Part shown: positions 10,123-18,480 of the stretch, piece by piece
Layout: every line of letters begins with the position of its first letter
How positions within the stretch are numbered: the first letter of the stretch is position 1
DNA from: an uncultured Ruminiclostridium sp.
Lineage (GTDB): Bacteria; Bacillota; Clostridia; Oscillospirales; Ruminococcaceae
Direction of reading: 5' to 3'
NCBI GenBank assembly: GCA_949878745.1
Contig: CATLBH010000001.1
Span: 151,154-215,153 of the forward strand
Length of the DNA: 64,000 nucleotides
Translations under genes and position numbers: made by a program
The notes under the pieces: model-generated
Told to the model about the DNA's origin: nothing
Seen by the model: only the letters and a program-made list of their open reading frames with translations
Databases searched by the model: none

Positions 10123-10972
10123 TGGTTTTTTTGGGGGCAAGAAACGGGTTCCGGCGGAAGCCGCGGCGCAGCCGCGAACGGAGCGGGAGCGGAGTGAGCC
10201 GGCGCGGAGCGAATGCGAAGCGCCGACTGATTTTCCGTCAGGAAAATCAGGGCTGCGGCCCCCTGCGGTGGGGCAGTTATGGGAAGAGAAGCAGTTTTGC
10301 CGGATAAAACAGTCATCGGAGTGTGATAGGTAAGGTTCAAGCAACATAACGGGTACGCAATTATTGGCAATAACCGATGGGGCATCAACTTAAACGGACG
10401 AAAAAGCCTTTATGGGAGCAGTTATATAAAACAGCCAACACAAGAGAAAAACACAACATACGATAACAGCAATCATCGGCATTTTACCCGAGCGAAACCT
10501 ATATTGACAATAAAATGCCCAGAGGGGGGTAAGGAAGGGATTCTTAAGGTGAAACCCAAGGGGGGGGGGAGAGTGGTGGACAGGCTACGCCGAACCGGTA
10601 TATTTCCGATTAAAACAAGTGACATTATAAGTAAAACCAACGCTGCGTAGCCTGTTCACCTTCTCCCCCCCTCTTAGGACGGCACGATGCCGTCGGGGGC
10701 AAGCCCAGAGCCGCCGCAAGGATGCGGCGGCATCAATGCTTGCCCTCTGTCACCTTAAGCCCCCCGCGGGAGCGGCTCTACACGGCAGTGCAAAAAACAA
10801 AACATTGAAAAAAGGAATCAACTTTCGATAAAAGCTTTAATACCCCCTGCGATAAGCAGTTTTTATGTCAACACCTCCCCGCAGGAACAGCCCAACGCGT
10901 CAGTGCAATAAATAAAACATTGAAAAAAGGAATCGACTTTCGATAAAATCCCTTGCGGTAAGCAGTTCTCAC
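10123..10972. repeat. Long hairpin-rich intergenic repeat, copy A
   Basis: Alignable over most of its length with 49438-50205 and partly with 53739-54240; contains a GACAGGCTACGC...GCGTAGCCTGT stem and GCCGCCGCAaggaTGCGGCGGC; about 105-bp unit duplicated at the right end (CAGTGCAA..ATTGAAAAAAGGAATC). Confidence 0.8.
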
Positions 10973-10973
10973 G

Positions 10974-11474
10974 TCAACACACCCCCACCACCCTATTATA
11001 TACCATCTCCCCCGCCTCTTCAACCCCTATTTCCAAAGTAAATATTTCCTCGTCAATATTCCTCAGAAAATCCTTCTCATTCCACCATCTTTTCATATCC
11101 TCGCCTCCGAAGGAATGAATCTTCGACCGGGTATTATGCCGTCTAACCGTTTCCTCAAAAGGAATATCGTAATAATAAGCAAAAATATCTTCCCCAAACT
11201 CCTTCTTCGCCGTTTCAAACAGCCTTTCATAAACCCTTGCGTCAAGAATCCCCTCAAGAATAACAACCTCGCTGTGTTTTCTTCCGTATCTCAGAAGTTC
11301 CTCCAGCAGCGGCAGGGCGGGAGTTCCCTCCCCGTCCTTTGCCCAAAGCATTTCCCGCCTGACGGTATCCTGTGAAATAACCATAGTGTTCCTCCCGAAT
11401 CGGCGCTGAAGCATTCCCGCGAGAGTGGTCTTTCCGCTTCCCGAGTTTCCCCGAATTATTATAAGCTTGGACAT
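10974..11474 (-). CDS. AAA/P-loop kinase (zeta-toxin/UDP-NAG kinase-like small kinase)
   Basis: Walker A GNSGSGKTTLAGML; 166 aa. Confidence 0.7.
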   Translation of the reverse strand: MSKLIIIRGNSGSGKTTLAGMLQRRFGRNTMVISQDTVRREMLWAKDGEGTPALPLLEELLRYGRKHSEVVILEGILDARVYERLFETAKKEFGEDIFAYYYDIPFEETVRRHNTRSKIHSFGGEDMKRWWNEKDFLRNIDEEIFTLEIGVEEAGEMVYNRVVGVC

Positions 11475-11513
11475 AGCTTCCTCCCGTTAGGTATGACATA
11501 TACGAAAAATAAG

Positions 11514-12293
11514 TCAACAGGCGGAAAGCGCCTCTATCGCAATATACGCAAGCCTTTCCCTCGACGGCATATCGCCGTACCACTCTCTGTCATCGTAATT
11601 TCCTTCTCCCGTCACCACGTCTCCGCTGTATAACAGCTGTCCGAAATTCTTTCCTTTGGCTTTTGCCACAGCTGCAAAAGCGGCGCACTCCATCTCAACG
11701 GTTTTGCAGCCCTCCGACCTTCTGTAATCCACCATTTCTTTGGTTTCTCGAAACAACCCGTCGGTGGTCCAAGTGATACATTTTATGTAAGGCGCGTCAA
11801 GCTTTTTCAGGGTGGTTTCTATTTTTTCGATAACGTTTTCCGAAAGCTCCACATATCTTGAAGGCGGAAGATACCGGTATGAGCCGCCTTCTTCCCTCAA
11901 AGCCTTTACGGGCACTATAACCTCGCCTTTGGGAATGTCGTCCAAAACTCCGCAGCCGCCGCAGCAGACGATCGTCTCCACTCCGTTGGAATACAGGTAA
12001 TCCGCCGCTGAAACGGCGTTGGCCGAGCCAACGGGAGCCTGCATCATACACATTTCCTTGCCTCCGCGGTTGATTTTCAGAACCGGAAACTCGCACATTT
12101 CCGAATAATAGCCGCCTATTTCCTCGCCGCCGTATTTTTCCCCGAAGGCTTTAAATACCTCTCCGAAAAAAGTCATAAAACAAAGCTTGGGAAAATTCCC
12201 GTCCTCATAGTCGTAGGATTCCTTAGGCGAAAGTATTCCCTCTCCTTCCGTACTGAATTCCAGTATCGGAATTTCGTTCTTTATTATCATCAT
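11514..12293 (-). CDS. Nucleoside phosphorylase (uridine/purine phosphorylase family)
   Basis: CCGGCGVLDDIPKGEVIVPVKALREEG and EMECAAFAAVAKAKGK. Confidence 0.85.
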   Translation of the reverse strand: MMIIKNEIPILEFSTEGEGILSPKESYDYEDGNFPKLCFMTFFGEVFKAFGEKYGGEEIGGYYSEMCEFPVLKINRGGKEMCMMQAPVGSANAVSAADYLYSNGVETIVCCGGCGVLDDIPKGEVIVPVKALREEGGSYRYLPPSRYVELSENVIEKIETTLKKLDAPYIKCITWTTDGLFRETKEMVDYRRSEGCKTVEMECAAFAAVAKAKGKNFGQLLYSGDVVTGEGNYDDREWYGDMPSRERLAYIAIEALSAC

Positions 12294-12354
12294 TTACTCT
12301 CCTTGTAAATAAAATAACGACCTCGACAACGGAAAAATGCGGGAAAAATACCAG

Positions 12355-13014
12355 TCACTGCTCCCAAACGGGCTTAACATAAATATTTATCTCCATTGAA
12401 GGAGATATCCCGGTAAGGTTTTCCTTTCGGGAGCAGGTAAACAGCAGCGGGCAGCCCGAAGCTTCGGCCACCTTTTCGGCGTAGTCTACGGAATCGGCTA
12501 CGGTCTTGTTATCGGTGAGAGCGCCCAAATTGGAGTTGTTTATTATCCCGTGACAGGAAAGCCCCGAAGCCGCTTTTATTTCTTCGAGAAGTTCCTTCGC
12601 CTCTTGGGGAGTGGAGGTCAGATAGCGGTATTTGTTCACCACATAGTAAAGCGCCAGATCGCCGCGGTTTTTAAGCAGATCGCCGTACCGTCCCAGAGCC
12701 GTAGCTCCCTCCGGGTCGCCGCCAACGTCTATTATAACGCTTCCTTCACTGTTTATAATACCGCCCGGATCGAAGCTTAAAGCGGGGATATCCAGATTCG
12801 AGTTGGCGTACATGGGAGCCACCAGCCTTATACCGCGGCTTTCAAACAGACTTCCGAAATCGGCGGTGCGAAAATATGGGTTGACTATATCAAGATCGAC
12901 AACGGTAACTTTGCCCGCTTCGGCAAGCTTTAGGGCAATATTTACCGCCACGTTTGTCTTTCCGCAGCCGTAGTGTCCCGTTATTACCGTTATTTTGGGA
13001 AAATCGAAGTTCAT
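12355..13014 (-). CDS. P-loop (MinD/ParA/CobQ-like) ATP-binding protein
   Basis: KITVITGHYGCGKTNVAVNIALKLA; 219 aa. Confidence 0.75.
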   Translation of the reverse strand: MNFDFPKITVITGHYGCGKTNVAVNIALKLAEAGKVTVVDLDIVNPYFRTADFGSLFESRGIRLVAPMYANSNLDIPALSFDPGGIINSEGSVIIDVGGDPEGATALGRYGDLLKNRGDLALYYVVNKYRYLTSTPQEAKELLEEIKAASGLSCHGIINNSNLGALTDNKTVADSVDYAEKVAEASGCPLLFTCSRKENLTGISPSMEINIYVKPVWEQ

Positions 13015-13288
13015 TTTTCTACCTTTTAAAGCGTTAAATTTTTATGGAATGGTATCAATGGATATTTTAACATATTTTTCGCCGTTTGTAAAGAAAAAAT
13101 TTATGGAATCGACAGGAAATCTGCGGGAAATCGGCACAAATTACAAAAGAAAAGGGTTGTATTTGGCGGAATTTTTACGGAGGAAAAAACAAAAAAAGTT
13201 TTTAAATATACTTTATTTTTTTTAGAGAACGTGGTACAATATTAAATAAGACACCCTGCCCAAACAAAAAAGAAATGAGGTAATTAAA

Positions 13289-15079
13289 ATGGAAATCACA
13301 AAGGACATTTTATATGTGGGCGTTAACGACCATGAGGTGGATCTGTTCGAGGGACAGTATACGGTACCCAACGGTATGGCGTACAACTCCTATGTTATAG
13401 CCGACGAGAAGACGGCGGTAATGGATACGGTGGACGCGCGATTCACACACGAATGGCTTGACAATATCGAAAACGCTCTGGGAAGCCGCAAACCCGATTA
13501 TCTTATCGTACAGCATATGGAGCCGGATCACTCGGCCAACATAGCCGGCTTTATGAACAACTACAAGGACGCGGTGATCGTTTCCAGCGCTAAGGCTTTC
13601 ACTATGATGAAACAGTTTTTCGGCACAGATTTTGAGGGAAGAAACCTGGTGATAGCCGAAGGGGACACTCTTTCTCTGGGGAAGCACACTCTTCACTTCG
13701 TATCCGCTCCCATGGTGCACTGGCCCGAGGTTATGGTAACATACGACAGCTTTGACAGGGTTCTGTTTTCCGCCGACGGCTTCGGAAAATTCGGAGCTCT
13801 GGACGTGGAGGAAAAGTGGGCCTGTGAGGCGAGGCGCTATTATATAGGAATAGTGGGAAAGTACGGCGCTCAGGTTCAGGCGCTGCTCAAAAAAGCGGCG
13901 GGGCTGGACATACAGACAATCTGTCCTCTTCACGGTCCCGTTCTTAAAGAAAATCTGGGCTATTATCTGGATTTGTACAACACATGGTCGTCATACGAGC
14001 CGGAAAGCGAAGGCGTCGTTATAGCTTACACCTCCATTTACGGCCATACCAAGGCGGCGGTGGAGAAGCTGGCCGAAAAGCTCAAAAACAACGGATGCCC
14101 CAAGGTGACGGTTACCGATCTGGCTCGGGACGATATGGCGGAAGCGGTGGAGGACGCGTTCAGGTACAACAAGCTTGTATTGGCCACAACCACCTATAAC
14201 GCGGATATTTTCCCCTTTATGCGCACCTTTATAGAGCATCTCACCGAAAGGAATTTCCAGAACCGCACGGTGGGATTTATCGAAAACGGATCCTGGGCTC
14301 CTTTGGCGGCAAAAACAATGAAGTCAATGCTGGAAAAGAGTAAAAAGCTCACGTTTTTGGAGCCTGTGGTTACGATAAAATCCGCCCTGAACGAGGAGAG
14401 CGGAAAGAAGCTTGAGGAGCTTGCCGCGGCGCTCAGCGTTGATTACATCGCCCGCAGCGGAGATACGGCAAACAAGAACGATCTTACCGCGCTTTTCAAT
14501 ATAGGCTACGGTTTATATGTTGTTACCTGCAACGACGGAAAGAAAGACAACGGACTTATTGTAAACACGGTAACACAGGTAACCAATACTCCCAACAGAA
14601 TAGCGGTCACCATAAACAAGGACAACTACTCCCACCATGTTATAAAGCAAACGGGGGTTCTGAACATAAACTGTCTGTCTCAGGACGCGCCTTTCTCGGT
14701 ATTTGAGAAATTCGGTTTTCAGAGCGGCAGGAACGTCAATAAGTTTGAGGGAGAGGAAGTTTTCCGCTCGGATAACGGAATAGTGTTCCTTTCAAAGCAT
14801 ATAAATTCCTTTATGTCCCTTAAGGTGGAGCAGTATGTGGATTTCGGCACCCACGGAATGTTTATTTGCAGCATAACCGAAAGCAGGGTAATTTCAAGTG
14901 CCGAGACTATGACTTACACCTATTATCAGAAGAACGTGAAGCCCAAGCCTCAAACGGAGGGGAAGAAGGGATTTGTCTGCAAGGTATGCGGATATGTTTA
15001 TGAGGGGGACGAGCTTCCGGAGGATTTTGTATGTCCTCTTTGCAAGCACGGAGCGGCGGATTTTGAGCCTATTGAATAA
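13289..15079 (+). CDS. Flavodiiron protein (MBL plus flavodoxin) fused to flavin reductase and C-terminal rubredoxin
   Basis: HMEPDHSAN, YTSIYGHTK flavodoxin motif, flavin reductase region NIGYGLYVVTCNDGKKDNGLIVNTVTQVTN, rubredoxin FVCKVCGYVYEGDELPEDFVCPLCKHG. Confidence 0.93.
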   Translation: MEITKDILYVGVNDHEVDLFEGQYTVPNGMAYNSYVIADEKTAVMDTVDARFTHEWLDNIENALGSRKPDYLIVQHMEPDHSANIAGFMNNYKDAVIVSSAKAFTMMKQFFGTDFEGRNLVIAEGDTLSLGKHTLHFVSAPMVHWPEVMVTYDSFDRVLFSADGFGKFGALDVEEKWACEARRYYIGIVGKYGAQVQALLKKAAGLDIQTICPLHGPVLKENLGYYLDLYNTWSSYEPESEGVVIAYTSIYGHTKAAVEKLAEKLKNNGCPKVTVTDLARDDMAEAVEDAFRYNKLVLATTTYNADIFPFMRTFIEHLTERNFQNRTVGFIENGSWAPLAAKTMKSMLEKSKKLTFLEPVVTIKSALNEESGKKLEELAAALSVDYIARSGDTANKNDLTALFNIGYGLYVVTCNDGKKDNGLIVNTVTQVTNTPNRIAVTINKDNYSHHVIKQTGVLNINCLSQDAPFSVFEKFGFQSGRNVNKFEGEEVFRSDNGIVFLSKHINSFMSLKVEQYVDFGTHGMFICSITESRVISSAETMTYTYYQKNVKPKPQTEGKKGFVCKVCGYVYEGDELPEDFVCPLCKHGAADFEPIE

Positions 15080-15161
15080 GAGTTAAAGCCGCGCTTTTTT
15101 CAATTTTTGTTATTGCGGAAGATTTCGTAAAGCATCGATAAATCAGAAAGGATAAAAGCCT

Positions 15162-16667
15162 ATGATATGCAGGGATATACAGCTTCTAATAGACTATTCC
15201 GTCAGAAAGGGACTTATTCAGCCCATAGACGAGATCGTTATCCGAAATCAATATATGAATATTTTCGGATTAACCGATTGGGAAGCGGCTGAGATAAGCG
15301 AGGAGGACAGAAGCCTGTCGGTGGACGAAATATTGGAAAGGCTTATAAAATACGCCTGTGACCACTCGCTGACGGAGGATACCGCAAACTCCAGGGATTT
15401 GTTCGACACAAAGCTTATGGGGGTGGTAACGCCGCTTCCTCACGAGGTAAATAACGAATTTCTCCGAAGATACAACTCGATATCTCCCGAAAACGCGGTG
15501 TCGAATTACTATGAATACAACAAAAACGTAAATTATGTAAGGGCGGGGAGGATCGCAAAGGATTTAAAATGGAAATACCCCTCGGAGTACGGAGATCTGG
15601 ACATTACCATAAACCGCTCAAAGCCCGAAAAGGATCCCCGCGACATAGCGAAGCAGGGAAAAACGCAGTCCACCGCCTATCCGAAGTGTCAATTGTGTCT
15701 TGAAAACGAGGGATTCGCGGGGACGGCTTCTCACCCCGCCCGTCAGAATCTCAGACCCGTTCCCGTAACGGTGGGGGGAGAAAAATGGCAGCTTCAATAC
15801 TCCCCCTACGGCTATTACAACGAGCACTGTATAGTGTTTAACGAAAAACACACGCCCATGAAGATAGACGCGGCGGTGTTTGAAAAGCTGTTTGACTTTA
15901 TCGAGTATGTTCCCCACTATTTTGTGGGCTCAAACGCCGATCTTCCCATAGTGGGGGGGTCGATTCTGAGTCATGAGCATTTTCAGGGGGGAAATTACAG
16001 CTTCGCTATGGAAAAGGCGGAGATTGAGAGATATTTTTCGATTCCGGATTATCCGGACGTTACTCTGGGGACATTAAAGTGGCCGATGTCGGTTATAAGG
16101 GCACAAAGCCGCAGCAGGGGGGAGTTGGCCAAGGTGTGCGACCTTATTCTCAGGTACTGGAGAGGGTACAGCGACGAGAGCGTGTTTATTTTCGCCGAAA
16201 CGGACGGAACCCCCCACAATACGGTAACGCCCATCGCAAGAATGAGAGGAGACGTGTACGAATGCGATCTTGTGCTGCGCAACAACATAACCACGGAGGA
16301 GAGGCCGCTGGGGTTTTATCATCCCAATCCCTCTTTACATCATATTAAAAAGGAGAACATAGGTCTTATCGAGGTGATGGGGCTGGCGGTACTGCCTTCA
16401 CGGCTGGCGGAGGAGCTTAAGGCGCTGGAAGAGGGCATTCTTGAGGGAAAGGATTTGACGGCCGACCCGAAAACGGCTTCTCACGCGGGGTGGGCGAAGG
16501 AGATTGAAAAAGCGCATCCCGAATTGAACGGGGAAAACGCCGGAGAGATAATACGAGCGGAAGTGGGAAAGGTGTTTGAGGAGGTTCTTTGCGACGCGGG
16601 GGTGTTTAAGAGGGACGAAAAGGGGAAAGAGGCGTTTGTCAGGTTTACGGAGGGGTTGGGAAAGTAA
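15162..16667 (+). CDS. galT: UDP-glucose-hexose-1-phosphate uridylyltransferase (Firmicutes type)
   Basis: YSPYGYYNEHCIVFNEKHTPM, GGSILSHEHFQGG. Confidence 0.93.
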   Translation: MICRDIQLLIDYSVRKGLIQPIDEIVIRNQYMNIFGLTDWEAAEISEEDRSLSVDEILERLIKYACDHSLTEDTANSRDLFDTKLMGVVTPLPHEVNNEFLRRYNSISPENAVSNYYEYNKNVNYVRAGRIAKDLKWKYPSEYGDLDITINRSKPEKDPRDIAKQGKTQSTAYPKCQLCLENEGFAGTASHPARQNLRPVPVTVGGEKWQLQYSPYGYYNEHCIVFNEKHTPMKIDAAVFEKLFDFIEYVPHYFVGSNADLPIVGGSILSHEHFQGGNYSFAMEKAEIERYFSIPDYPDVTLGTLKWPMSVIRAQSRSRGELAKVCDLILRYWRGYSDESVFIFAETDGTPHNTVTPIARMRGDVYECDLVLRNNITTEERPLGFYHPNPSLHHIKKENIGLIEVMGLAVLPSRLAEELKALEEGILEGKDLTADPKTASHAGWAKEIEKAHPELNGENAGEIIRAEVGKVFEEVLCDAGVFKRDEKGKEAFVRFTEGLGK

Positions 16668-16796
16668 AAAAATAAATAAAATATTACTTGATTTTTTGCT
16701 ATCGGAAAGTTTAGAACTGTGAAATTCCCTTATGCGTGTTAAAAACCGGAATTAATTGAGCAATATTAACGTTGGAGGTTATCGATATGCAAAAAT

Positions 16797-17154
16797 GGTA
16801 TACTGAAGATTGGCAGTTGAATTGACGGCAATAGAGGGAAAAGCAGGACACTGTCGGCTTGGATTGGAAAAAGGAGATAAATTTGTCTTTTCATATTAAT
16901 GTCCTACCGGAATGTGTCCCAAAACAATGATAAAAGTCTACACATGGTGTGAGAACCTGTCCACATAGGAATGGTTCTGAAGTTATTCGGTGTGGCGGCG
17001 ATTTTACATACAGAGGTGAAAAAGAAAAATTTGAAATGAATATACCGTGCGCTGATGGATGTATACAGTTTCATCTTAAAGCAACTCCTAATAACCGAGA
17101 TAAAAACGGAAAACCTCTGCCAAATGGCCCCAGACCACCAAACCAAAATATGAA
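16797..17154 (+). pseudogene. Decayed TIGR04076-like protein gene
   Basis: Pieces in shifting frames: MQKWYTEDWQL / ELTAIEGKAGHCRLGLEKGDKFVFSY*CPTGMCPKTMIKVYTWCE / EVIRCGGDFTYRGEKEKFEMNIPCADGCIQFHLKATPNNRDKNGKPLPNGPRP; frameshift, nonsense codon and a short insert GAACCTGTCCACATAGGAATGGTTCTG. Confidence 0.7.
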
Positions 17155-17157
17155 TAA

Positions 17158-17213
17158 TACTAATCCCTTTTTTACCTGCTCATATTATGTCAATTTAAAA
17201 AATGGGATTGGCA
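17158..17213. repeat. Degenerate single-hairpin member of the TACTAAT/GGTA palindromic family at the pseudogene 3' end
   Basis: TAA|TACTAATCCCTTTTTT...AAAAAATGGGATTGGCA; left flank TAA. Confidence 0.6.
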
Positions 17214-17325
17214 TCAGGCTCTGCCTCCGCACTTCGCCAACCTATTAAAAAGGGCAAGAGAACGGCTCATTGCGCCGTTCTCGGAACGAAAACTTAATTT
17301 ATAAGCAGTACTTTTTTTCGATATA

Positions 17326-17374
17326 ACAAACGCGCTCACCAAGCGGCTTAAAGCCGCTTGGTGAGCGCGTTTGT
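17326..17374. repeat. Perfect 23-bp inverted repeat with 3-nt loop (possible bidirectional terminator or MITE core)
   Basis: ACAAACGCGCTCACCAAGCGGCT taa AGCCGCTTGGTGAGCGCGTTTGT. Confidence 0.8.
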
Positions 17375-17493
17375 TTATACTGTTCAAGAAAACTTCAAGA
17401 TGTTAAAAAATTTCCCGAGACGGTAAAGCAGTTTACACTATGCTGCCTTAATGCCCATTCTTTTTTAAATTGATGTAATGCCCACAGTTTTAA

Positions 17494-17585
17494 TACTAAT
17501 CACTTTTAAAACTGTTGGATTAGTGCTTTGGGTGCAATCCCTTTTTAAACTGTGTGTATTTCGTCAGTTTAAAAAGGGATTGGTA
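17494..17585. repeat. Two-hairpin palindromic element (92 bp), TAA target duplication
   Basis: TAA|TACTAATC...TAGTGCTTTGGGTGC...AATCCCTTTTTAAACTG..CAGTTTAAAAAGGGATTGGTA|TAA; linker in reverse orientation. Confidence 0.75.
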
Positions 17586-17756
17586 TAAGCTACATTATAC
17601 CTTAACCTAAGTTAAAAATCAACGGTTTTTCGCGAAAGGTATTTTTTTGCGCGCGAAACGACATTTCTTGCTCCCAAAAAAATCGGACATAAAACGCGCG
17701 CTCACTAAGCGGCCAAGAACCGCCATGGAAAGGTGTTTTTTCAGTTTATTTTAAGC

Positions 17757-18476
17757 TTATTTAAAAAAATAGTTGGAAAAAACCTCCCTCACCGAGGAAT
17801 ACAGCCTTCTGGGAATGGGGATCCAGCGGTTTCCCGGCATAAGAAGGCCGTAGCGCTTTATGCCCATGGAATAATCGAGATTCACAATATAGGCGCGGTG
17901 GGGCATATGGAAATTTTCGTATTCGCAAAGACGGTCAAAAAGTTCGGAAAGGGTGGAAGAGGTCTCAAGAACGCTGTTGTCGGAAAGGGTAAGGGTGCGC
18001 ATATGGTTAAAGCTTTCAATCATAACCAGTTTATCCAAGGGTACGCGCCGAATTCCGTCTCGGGTTTTTACGGTGAGAGCGGAGCCTTTTTCGGAGGGGG
18101 CAAGCCTTTGAAGGGCGCGGAGCAGCTCGTTGTCAAAATCCTCGCGGCGGACGGGTTTCAGAAGATAGCCGCCGGCGTGAACCGAGAAGGCGTCGAGAGC
18201 GTATTCGGGGGAAACGGTAAGGAAGAGAATCTCCCCGCGGCAGCCGCGACTACGTATGGCTTCGGCAAGGCGAATTCCCGACATTTCGGGCATAATCACG
18301 TCAAGTATATACAAATCGAAGCCGCCGCCATTGATATGCAAAAGAAGCTCGTCGGGTGACGAGAAGGTTTTAAGGCGAAGGGAAAACTCGGAATGCTCGG
18401 CGGCAAAGCTTCGGGCATAGGACTCGATAAGAGCGATATCCTCGGCGTTGTCGTCACATAAGGCTATTTCAATCAT
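17757..18476 (-). CDS. LytTR-family response regulator
   Basis: Receiver MIEIALCDDNAEDIALIESY..DLYILDVIMPEMSG and LytTR domain KTRDGIRRVPLDKLVMIES. Confidence 0.92.
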   Translation of the reverse strand: MIEIALCDDNAEDIALIESYARSFAAEHSEFSLRLKTFSSPDELLLHINGGGFDLYILDVIMPEMSGIRLAEAIRSRGCRGEILFLTVSPEYALDAFSVHAGGYLLKPVRREDFDNELLRALQRLAPSEKGSALTVKTRDGIRRVPLDKLVMIESFNHMRTLTLSDNSVLETSSTLSELFDRLCEYENFHMPHRAYIVNLDYSMGIKRYGLLMPGNRWIPIPRRLYSSVREVFSNYFFK

Positions 18477-18480
18477 TTAT

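Noticed and set aside
10090-10388. Short ORFs over the left part of long repeat A
   Set aside because: Frames are not conserved in repeat copy B; the region is better explained as a structured non-coding repeat.
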